Positions 13,606 to 18,938 of a DNA stretch of 18,938 bases are shown one piece after another. Source of the DNA: Thermoplasmatota archaeon (lineage in GTDB: Archaea; Thermoplasmatota; E2; DHVEG-1). The DNA lies in contig JAUWOO010000015.1 in assembly GCA_030612095.1 (NCBI GenBank), positions 1 to 18,938 of the forward strand, given 5' to 3'. The notes under the pieces are model-generated. The model had not been told where the DNA came from, did not search any database, and saw only the letters and a list, made by a program, of their open reading frames with translations. The position numbers were made by a program, and so were the translations under genes. How positions within the stretch are numbered: the first letter of the stretch is position 1; every line of letters begins with the position of its first letter.

Positions 13606-14076
13606 TTGAAAATATTTTTAGACAGTACTGTACTATTTGACGCTATAGAAAATAGTAAAGAAGGAAGGCGATTTAAAACATTATTGAACCATGCGATAAA
13701 TGATAAACATATTTTAGTTACTTCTTTAACTGTATATGGTGAAATTGTTCAAGTGTGTATAAGAGACAATAGAAGCGATGATTTACATGATATGTTGGAT
13801 TTAATAGGTGGGTTAGATATTCAATGCTGGTTACCAAATCCACAACTTAGAGATTGTTGTAAATGTCTAGATAAACACGATAAAGAAAATCGTGTTGGAC
13901 TAAGTGATAGAACCCATTTGGCATATTCCACATCTTATGATGATGATTATTTTGTTACAAGTGATGAAAACTTACAACATTTCCCGTTGGATAAATGTAA
14001 ATGTAAAAGATGTGGAAAAAAGAATAACATCAGTAAAAAATTGATTTCCCCTGAACAGTTAAGAAATATCTTATAA
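13606..14076 (+). CDS. PIN-domain nuclease (VapC-like) with a cysteine-rich C-terminal extension
   Basis: 156 residues from TTG 13606, which has AGAGGT 7 bases upstream. PIN acidic residues are D6 in IFLDSTVLFDAI, E46 in LTVYGEIVQV, D101 in GLSDRTHLAYS and D120 in YFVTSDENL, so the metal site of an RNA-cleaving nuclease is complete. Unusual parts are cysteines in the middle (QCWLP, and C84, C85 and C87 in LRDCCKCLDK) and, after the PIN fold, CKCKRCGKKNN (C131-x-C133-x2-C136), which could bind zinc or Fe-S. A helix (SPEQLRNIL) closes the protein. With the 54-residue gene it probably forms a toxin-antitoxin operon. The alternative is a housekeeping RNA processing enzyme such as a Nob1-like protein, but Nob1 has a classic four-Cys ribbon and a different context. 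Confidence 0.8.
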   Translation: MKIFLDSTVLFDAIENSKEGRRFKTLLNHAINDKHILVTSLTVYGEIVQVCIRDNRSDDLHDMLDLIGGLDIQCWLPNPQLRDCCKCLDKHDKENRVGLSDRTHLAYSTSYDDDYFVTSDENLQHFPLDKCKCKRCGKKNNISKKLISPEQLRNIL

Positions 14077-14260
14077 CTACCTTTTCTCCATATCAACAAT
14101 GCTTATAATCCATATAGCGTATCAAAAAGCTAAGGAGTTTCGTGCATATTAGATGGCCTAATAGTTTACATGACTGTGGGACAAAATAAAATGATCAGTC
14201 CTTTACGATAACGACATATGCCATCCTTACCCAATATTCTATATTATTAATCAATCTTTC

Positions 14261-14635
14261 TTATGATTGTAGACGCTCTGATTCAATTTTTGAAACAAGA
14301 GAAAACAATTGTTTTCTAACAGCCGGAGATATAGAAAAATGACTTCCATAAGGGCAGTCCTCATCGATAATCGCACAATCATTATCCATATTGTATATTA
14401 CAGGATACAGAGTACATCCTTCAGGCCTATGTGCATAGATCAAACATTTCATTCCATCATGAAATACACAATGACCGTTTTGATTCTTCAACTGTAGCCA
14501 GCCCTCGACATCATCAACAAATGAATCACGGGAAAAACCCAAATTTTCTATTCTCTTAATATCAGCATTTGAAAGAAGCATTACTGTTTCTTTACAGCAT
14601 TGAATACAATTAAAATATCTGCAAGGGCTCTTCAT
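14261..14635 (-). CDS. YkgJ-type cysteine-cluster protein
   Basis: 124 residues. The N-terminus has CRYFNCIQCC (C5, C10, C13, C14), then HCVFHDGMKCLIYAHRPEGCTLYP and DEDCPYG, the eight-cysteine layout of the YkgJ (UPF0153) family, thought to bind zinc or an Fe-S cluster. RPEGCTLYPVI is the most conserved block. The biochemical role of the family is not known. The ATG at 14635 is used because no standard start lies upstream before a stop at 14663-14665. A perfect GGAGGTG lies 19 bases before this ATG, and the in-frame ATA at 14645-14647 is 7 bases from it, so a non-standard start is possible. The gene is 52 bases after UMP kinase on the same strand. Confidence 0.8.
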   Translation of the reverse strand: MKSPCRYFNCIQCCKETVMLLSNADIKRIENLGFSRDSFVDDVEGWLQLKNQNGHCVFHDGMKCLIYAHRPEGCTLYPVIYNMDNDCAIIDEDCPYGSHFSISPAVRKQLFSLVSKIESERLQS

Positions 14636-14687
14636 TAAATTGGGTATAAAATCACACCTCCGTCATATCCCAAACACTTTTCTTTTT

Positions 14688-15362
14688 TCATACTATTATC
14701 CTTGTACCATCAAATAATTGATTATTTATGACTTTTTCTAGTTGATCCAATCGTTTACCGTTTACAACAAAAGTAGGTATTTTTGCCTTATCAATTATTT
14801 CCAAGGCAGGGCCATCAATAACAACGTTACTCCCCGCTGCACTCCATTCCGTTCCATATTTTTTAATCAATTCTTTTATTGTTAGTTCCTTCAGTTGCTT
14901 CGCATCAGGATATTTGTTTGGATCTTTGTCATAGATTCCCTCCACGTTTGTCGCTATGATAAATTTGTTTGCCCTGGTTTTCTCTGCAAGTTCTGCACCA
15001 ACTAGATCTGTACTGTGACCTGGTACCGTTCCGCCCATGATTACTATAGGTTTATCTATTCTCTCGGCTTCATCGGTTGTCAGAGGAATGTCTCCATTTG
15101 ATATTCCAATGGTGCTTGTCAGAAGTTTAGCATTAACCCTTGTTACTTCTATTCCTAACTCATCCAATGTATCTTCGTCAAGATTTAATTCTCTACCTCT
15201 TTTTATGTAGGTCCTTGCAATTTTTCCGCCACCCACTATCACATAAATCTTATATTGTTTACTGAACTTTTTTAGCAAATTTACAAGTTTTTTTAAAAAA
15301 GAAACATCTGCTTCTTCAGCAAGTATAACTGATCCGCCAATTGAGATAACTATTGATTCCAT
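14688..15362 (-). CDS. pyrH: UMP kinase, archaeal type
   Basis: Phosphorylates UMP to UDP with ATP, the first kinase step from UMP to the other pyrimidine nucleotides; cytoplasmic and usually hexameric. 224 residues from ATG 15362, the normal archaeal length. Amino-acid-kinase motifs are SIGGSV (7-12), VGGGKIAR (43-50), LDELGIEVTRVNAKLL (67-81), IMGGTVPGHSTD (108-119, the UMP/phosphate loop) and ATNVEGIYDKDP (137-148). The C-terminus has GSNVVIDGPALEII and PTFVVNGK. An ATG at 15380 in the same frame would add six residues; longer extensions into the preceding gene read as nonsense. No ribosome site is clear, so translation may be leaderless. The sequence favours UMP kinase over acetylglutamate or isopentenyl phosphate kinase because of the short length and the VTRVNAKLL block. 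Confidence 0.93.
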   Translation of the reverse strand: MESIVISIGGSVILAEEADVSFLKKLVNLLKKFSKQYKIYVIVGGGKIARTYIKRGRELNLDEDTLDELGIEVTRVNAKLLTSTIGISNGDIPLTTDEAERIDKPIVIMGGTVPGHSTDLVGAELAEKTRANKFIIATNVEGIYDKDPNKYPDAKQLKELTIKELIKKYGTEWSAAGSNVVIDGPALEIIDKAKIPTFVVNGKRLDQLEKVINNQLFDGTRIIV

Positions 15363-15427
15363 GGACAAAACAATATACATATCTGATTTATTAGAATTGT
15401 TAATTTTGTAATAAAGAAAATTCTGCC

Positions 15428-15853
15428 CTATGCAACCTCTGGTCCAAACTGTCCTTTTTTGGGACTTCCACCAAGTTTGACTTGAGGCAGGGGAATTGGG
15501 GGTGGTAGACCAAGGTCTTTTGATATGCCAACTGCCTCGGGTACACATGCATGCATTATAGCAGTATGTATCTGACCTGCAATTTGATTGGGCATTTTAC
15601 GAGTATTCTTCCAATCGTTAGCAATTTTACCTGCATTATCATCTTCAAATATCAAAGATCCCTCAAGTTTAACCATGCCAACAGGGCCATAGCTTGCAGT
15701 ATATTGAAAATCAATTGTAGCATGGTTATCTTTTATATCATAAGCATGAGTAATATTGCTATTATGATCAATGCGAACCTGCTTAGGACGCTCGTTAAGA
15801 TTTACATATCGTCTCGCCTCGATGGACTTGAGTTGTATATTTCTAATTTTCAT
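15428..15853 (-). CDS. SecB-like archaeal small protein (tentative)
   Basis: 141 residues with no signal or membrane segment. It starts MKIRNIQLKSIEARRY. Paired beta-type stretches follow (ITHAYDIKDNHATIDFQYTA, then GMVKLEGSLIFEDDN), then one long amphipathic helix (ANDWKNTRKMPNQIAGQIHT and onward, ending VPEAVGISKDLG), and it ends LPPPIPLPQVKLGG. Four strands, a long helix holding A-I-M-H-A-C, and a G-L-P-P-P-I-P-L-P exit segment resemble the layout of SecB, which ends similarly with L-P-P-V, and the small archaeal SecB-like proteins. Its neighbour upstream on the same strand is NAC, which supports a role with nascent or unfolded chains. The resemblance is by eye; a conserved archaeal protein of unknown function is the safe label. 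Confidence 0.5.
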   Translation of the reverse strand: MKIRNIQLKSIEARRYVNLNERPKQVRIDHNSNITHAYDIKDNHATIDFQYTASYGPVGMVKLEGSLIFEDDNAGKIANDWKNTRKMPNQIAGQIHTAIMHACVPEAVGISKDLGLPPPIPLPQVKLGGSPKKGQFGPEVA

Positions 15854-15903
15854 GTTCTAGCCAGCAACGATTGATAACAAACAACATACTTTTACATCTT
15901 TCG

Positions 15904-15938
15904 TTAGTTCGGATAGCCAACTATCCAATTTAAACTAA
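15904..15938 (-). repeat. Nested inverted repeat between NAC and the SecB-like gene
   Basis: GGATAG (15911-15916) with CTATCC (15921-15926) forms a perfect 6-bp hairpin with a CCAA loop. Outside it TTAGTT (15904-15909) pairs with AACTAA (15933-15938) across an internal bulge. It follows the NAC stop by about 40 bases and precedes the next ATG (15853) by about 50. On the minus strand AGTTTAAATTGG (about 15923-15934) resembles a TATA box, so the repeat covers a likely promoter. It may be a terminator for NAC or an operator. Confidence 0.4.
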
Positions 15939-15979
15939 TTCAGAAAATCTCCGTTTATATCAAAGCAGATTCAGAACAT

Positions 15980-16318
15980 CTATCCCGTTAATTTCATGAT
16001 GGCTTCGGCGATGTCTCCTTTCGTCTCCTCTAATGCTTTTTTTGCTTCTTCAGCAGTTTTGCCAGTTTGCTCCATAATCAGCTCAATGTCTTCCTTTGGG
16101 GTCTCCTCTTTTCGTTCCACTATGTGAGGTCTTCCAACAATTTGATATGTTTTTTGCCCTTGAGCATCCATGATTGTAACCTCAGCACCATCAAAAACGT
16201 ATTCCTTTGTATTCGTTTGAATTATTACCTTTTCCACGTTTTCTATTTCCTTAACACTAACGCCAAGTTTCCGCATCATCTGATTCATCTGCTTAGGATT
16301 AATTCTTCCGGGCATCAT
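15980..16318 (-). CDS. nac: Nascent polypeptide-associated complex protein (archaeal NAC)
   Basis: 112 residues. Archaeal NAC forms a homodimer that binds the ribosome near the exit tunnel and shields emerging chains. An MMPGRINPKQMNQMMRKLG leader region is followed by the NAC beta-barrel (KEIENVEKVIIQTNTKEYVF, MDAQGQKTYQIVG). A C-terminal UBA domain starts near residue 75 (PKEDIELIMEQTGKTAEEA and KALEETKGDIAEAIMKL). Two adjacent ATG codons start the frame at 16318; GGAGG lies 9 bases upstream. Leftward on the same strand come the SecB-like gene, UMP kinase and the YkgJ-type gene. Divergent from the NAD(P)HX repair gene. Confidence 0.95.
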   Translation of the reverse strand: MMPGRINPKQMNQMMRKLGVSVKEIENVEKVIIQTNTKEYVFDGAEVTIMDAQGQKTYQIVGRPHIVERKEETPKEDIELIMEQTGKTAEEAKKALEETKGDIAEAIMKLTG

Positions 16319-16387
16319 CTATTAAGTCCTCCAATATAACCAATATTTCGAAGCATATATAGCCTATAAGTTGTTATATATTTTGGT
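16319..16387. promoter_or_regulatory. Divergent promoters for NAC and the NAD(P)HX repair gene
   Basis: CATATATA at 16354-16361 is centred 30 bases before ATG 16388 and would give an almost leaderless rightward transcript. AATATATAAC on the minus strand (about 16370-16379) would start a leftward leader near 16350 that includes the GGAGG used by NAC. Confidence 0.5.
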
Positions 16388-17851
16388 ATGATATCTGGGA
16401 GCGAAATAAAGGTTTTAGATAGAAATGCAGAGTACTATGGGGTGCCAGCCCATAACCTAATGGAGAACGCTGGAAAAGGAGTAGCAGATTTTATCATAAA
16501 ATACCTTGACTCAGCAAACGAAAACATTCTTGTTTTTTGTGGAATGGGAAACAATGGGGGGGATGGATTTGTAGCTGCTAGATATCTAGCAGAAAAACAC
16601 GATGTAACTTTATTTTTGACTGGAAAGGAAAAAGATATAAGAACGGACATCTCAAGAAAAAATTTCTGTAAATTGAAAGAGATAAACTTGGAAATACATG
16701 ATATAGAATCACTAAGTAAAATAGATAAATACCTTTCAGAAAACAATGTCATAGTTGACTCTATGCTAGGCATAGGTTTATCTGGCAGTTTGAGAGTGCA
16801 TTACTATACAATAGTTGAAAAGATAAACGCAGCGAAAAATAAAACAGTTATCTCAGTTGATATGCCTACGGGACTTGGGACAAACACTGCAATAAAACCA
16901 GAATTCACTTTAACATTTCACGATGTAAAAAATGGAATGGATAGTGAAAACAGTGGCGATATTAAAATTGTAGATATTGGAATACCAAAAAAGGCAATTG
17001 AATACATAGGACCTGGAGAATTATTGGTCCACTATCCTAAGCCAAAAAAAGAATCAGATAAAGGTGACAATGGAAGAGTTTTAGTTATAGGCGGGGGGCC
17101 ATATATCGGTGCACCAGCAATGACTGCCCTTGCAGCACTGCGTACAGGGTCAGATTTAGCATATATTGCCACACCAAAGAGAGCAGAAAGGGCGATCTCT
17201 ACTTTTTCTCCCAATCTAATTGTTAAAGATTTAAATTCTGAGTTTTTAACTTCTGAGGATATGCCAGCAATCAGGGAGCTCCTACACAGCTGTGATGCGG
17301 TAATCATTGGACCAGGGCTGGGAAAATCAAAAGAAACAGAAAAGGCAACAATACAGACTATACAGACGGTTATTGAGCAAAATAAACCATTGGTTATAGA
17401 TGCAGATGCAATAAAGCCGGTTGGAGAACATTTAGAAGTAATAAAAAACTCAACTACTGTTGTTACACCACATTCGGGGGAATTTAAAAAATTAACAGGT
17501 TCTGATATCCCTCAGACTATTGATGATAGGATTAAAATAGTGCAGGCATGGGCTGAAAAACTAGGAATTGCAATTTTTCTGAAAGGCTATGTTGATATTC
17601 TAAGTGACGGCGAAAGGACAAAACTCAATAAAATACATAACGAAGCGATGACCGTAGGGGGTACAGGAGACGTACTGGCAGGAATCATTGGGGCATTGTT
17701 ATCTAAAGGTGTCAACTCGTTTAATGCAATGAGAATAGCCGCCTTCCTTAACGGTGAAGCCGGCAACGAAGGGTTTAAGAAAAAATCATATGGTTTACTC
17801 GCTACAGACATAATCGAAGAAATTCCTGGCATTTTGAAAAGATATTTATAA
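16388..17851 (+). CDS. nnrDE: Bifunctional NAD(P)H-hydrate epimerase / ADP-dependent NAD(P)HX dehydratase
   Basis: 487 residues, the usual size of the fused enzyme. It repairs hydrated NADH and NADPH. The N-terminal YjeF_N half (about 1-210) interconverts R and S forms; it shows the start MISGSEIKVLDRNA, LMENAGKGVADF, GMGNNGGDGFVAARYL (52-67), VDSMLGIGLSG and SVDMPTGLGTNT. The C-terminal ribokinase-like half dehydrates S-NAD(P)HX with ADP. It shows GRVLVIGGGPYIGAPAMTAL, IIGPGLG, LVIDADAIKP, VVTPHSGEFKKL and the anion-hole motif GGTGDVLAGIIGALL (about 423-437). All key blocks are present, so both activities are expected. The transcript is probably nearly leaderless. It ends 14 bases before the secreted-protein gene, which has its own TATA box. 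Confidence 0.95.
   Translation: MISGSEIKVLDRNAEYYGVPAHNLMENAGKGVADFIIKYLDSANENILVFCGMGNNGGDGFVAARYLAEKHDVTLFLTGKEKDIRTDISRKNFCKLKEINLEIHDIESLSKIDKYLSENNVIVDSMLGIGLSGSLRVHYYTIVEKINAAKNKTVISVDMPTGLGTNTAIKPEFTLTFHDVKNGMDSENSGDIKIVDIGIPKKAIEYIGPGELLVHYPKPKKESDKGDNGRVLVIGGGPYIGAPAMTALAALRTGSDLAYIATPKRAERAISTFSPNLIVKDLNSEFLTSEDMPAIRELLHSCDAVIIGPGLGKSKETEKATIQTIQTVIEQNKPLVIDADAIKPVGEHLEVIKNSTTVVTPHSGEFKKLTGSDIPQTIDDRIKIVQAWAEKLGIAIFLKGYVDILSDGERTKLNKIHNEAMTVGGTGDVLAGIIGALLSKGVNSFNAMRIAAFLNGEAGNEGFKKKSYGLLATDIIEEIPGILKRYL
17843..17850 (+). promoter_or_regulatory. TATA-like box before the secreted-protein gene
   Basis: TATTTATA overlaps the last codons of the NAD(P)HX repair gene and is centred about 20 bases before ATG 17866 and 29 before ATG 17875. 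No ribosome site is present. A leaderless start at ATG 17875 fits the usual TATA spacing better than 17866. Confidence 0.35.
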
Positions 17852-17865
17852 TCCATTTTTAATCA

Positions 17866-18938
17866 ATGGCTGCAATGAATAAAACTCTAGTAATGATAGG
17901 ATGCATAGCATTATTTTTATCTTCATCCATTGTGGCGAATGCTCAGATACTTTCCCCAATTGTGCATCTAAGCGGAGATATAGGTCAAGACGCAATGGCT
18001 TTTTTTGTTGGTGAAACTGATTTTTCTGGGAACTTTTATGGATATCCGGCAGATTCCATGATTGATACTTCTTCATTAGATGATATTTTGGACGATCCTT
18101 TAGTAGAAAGCATGGTATCGGATATTTTTGATATTTCATTATTAGAGGACCTTCACGTTTTCCCCTTACTTGGGTGTTGTACTTTTGAAGATATTAACGG
18201 TGTTACAATTGTTGATATTCAAGAGTTTCAAGAAATGGATTTCACTTCAATGTCGCCTGCAGATATTATAAATTTTGTGAACAGCATTAAACGCTTCTCA
18301 GATGTAGATATTATCGCTGAAAATGGTCAGTTTATATTTGGAGTTGGACAGGATAGTATTACAACAAAATCTGAGATGAATTTTGCCATTTCATCTCCCG
18401 TTAGCTTTGAGATTGAAGAAGGAGATAAGATTCCATTTCTAGTTATTCTCACAGAATCTGAAATCACTATGCAATATTCTGGAGAATCTTCTCTTTTGTA
18501 TAAAGCATCTGATAGTGGCAGTATGATAATTAAAGATTCAGACGGGAATGAAATTTGGAATGAAGATCCATCTGACAAGATGCTTTTCATAGAAGATGAC
18601 GATGTTTCATTCGTCCAAGATTCTTCTGTGTACGTGTTTCCAATATCTTCCGAGGAAACCAAAGAAACTGCATCATTATACGTATCGCCTGCCGAATCTC
18701 GTTTCATCGATATTTCCCAGCTTATGGAAGGTATAACAAATTCAACGGGTGATTCATCAGGGAGTATGGGTATCCCAGATTTTTCCAATAACCTCCAAGG
18801 TTTTGATGAGTTAATCTCTGCGGCATCTTCAATAATTAATGGTGGTATGGTACTCATTAAAACAAATGATACGTTTGTTGTTGATAATTCACCCCAAACG
18901 TTTTCAGGATTTGGTTTTGCTAGGGGTAATGGATTTGA
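17866..18938 (+). CDS. Secreted or lipid-anchored acidic protein, N-terminal part (partial), unknown function
   Basis: The frame from ATG 17866 stays open for 357 codons to the window edge, so the C-terminus is missing. The N-terminus is a signal peptide: MAAMNK, then hydrophobic TLVMIGCIALFLSSSIVA, then NAQ as a likely signal peptidase site. The second ATG (17875, MNKTLVM) is an equally good start. The mature part is acidic and rich in Asp, Ser and Ile. A run of Asp-Ile repeats occurs around residues 75-130 (SLDDILDD, VSDIFDIS, FEDINGVT, VDIQEF), followed by beta-rich sequence. Two cysteines lie together in LLGCCTFED. I recognise no enzyme motif. It is probably exported to the cell surface, where an acidic face is common. 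Any link with the neighbouring genes is unknown. Confidence 0.7.
   Translation, partial: MAAMNKTLVMIGCIALFLSSSIVANAQILSPIVHLSGDIGQDAMAFFVGETDFSGNFYGYPADSMIDTSSLDDILDDPLVESMVSDIFDISLLEDLHVFPLLGCCTFEDINGVTIVDIQEFQEMDFTSMSPADIINFVNSIKRFSDVDIIAENGQFIFGVGQDSITTKSEMNFAISSPVSFEIEEGDKIPFLVILTESEITMQYSGESSLLYKASDSGSMIIKDSDGNEIWNEDPSDKMLFIEDDDVSFVQDSSVYVFPISSEETKETASLYVSPAESRFIDISQLMEGITNSTGDSSGSMGIPDFSNNLQGFDELISAASSIINGGMVLIKTNDTFVVDNSPQTFSGFGFARGNGF

Noticed and set aside
14077..14260. Gene or RNA in the gap between the PIN gene and the YkgJ-type gene
   Set aside because: Only short broken frames and AT-rich sequence are present between these convergent genes, with no strong hairpin.
15363..15548. 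62-residue N-terminal extension of UMP kinase
   Set aside because: It is the antisense-free shadow of the SecB-like gene's 3' end in another frame. UMP kinases start at MESIVISIGG and the length then matches the family.
18327..18857. 176-codon frame on the minus strand near the right edge
   Set aside because: It is fully antisense to the secreted-protein frame, which is open for 357 codons and has a signal peptide. The minus-strand peptide has no family-like motif.
1..18938. CRISPR array, insertion sequence or prophage
   Set aside because: No regularly spaced repeats, no transposase or integrase and no terminal inverted repeats were seen on either strand.

Overview
This is an AT-rich archaeal window. 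The evidence is archaeal translation and chaperone genes (initiation factor aIF2 gamma and beta, ribosomal protein eS6, archaeal NAC), an intron-bearing elongator tRNA-Met with a bulge-helix-bulge splice site, BRE/TATA-type promoters, and FtsZ beside a CdrS-like regulator. The aIF2 beta-TRAM fusion and the CdrS-FtsZ pair point to Euryarchaeota in the broad sense. I cannot fix the order or genus from sequence alone.

Layout. 1-353: the 3' part of adenine phosphoribosyltransferase. 615-905: a frameshifted, truncated remnant of a SplB-type radical SAM gene. 934-1548 (minus): an acetate/succinate-type transporter. 1649-7830: a surface-appendage or secretion locus built around a shared divergent promoter. 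A HerA-like ATPase and a single-pass pilin-like protein run leftward; a GspE/ArlI-type ATPase with a cysteine-rich N-terminal domain and a double TadC/ArlJ-type membrane platform run rightward. 7902-8018 (minus): tRNA-Met. 8091-10110 (minus): the operon eS6, aIF2 gamma, PIN protein. 10316-10689: two very small candidate genes facing apart. 10780-11403: aIF2 beta-TRAM.

11420-12994 holds a CdrS-like ribbon-helix-helix regulator followed by ftsZ. Its leader can fold as a three-way junction, and two mutually exclusive hairpins lie between the genes. 13072-14076 holds an AbrB-type protein, then a probable toxin-antitoxin pair: an unrecognised 54-residue protein and a PIN nuclease. 14261-16318 (minus) holds NAC, a SecB-like small protein, UMP kinase and a YkgJ-type cysteine cluster protein. 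16388-17851 is the two-domain NAD(P)HX repair enzyme, divergent from NAC. A secreted acidic protein begins at 17866 and runs off the window.

Most of the window is housekeeping. The least explained parts are the RNA structures around cdrS-ftsZ, the HerA-like ATPase in a pilus locus without visible NurA, the small genes of 31, 45 and 54 codons, and the NAC/SecB-like neighbourhood. I saw no CRISPR array, insertion sequence or rRNA. Motif positions were counted by hand and family calls come from recognised motifs, not database searches.
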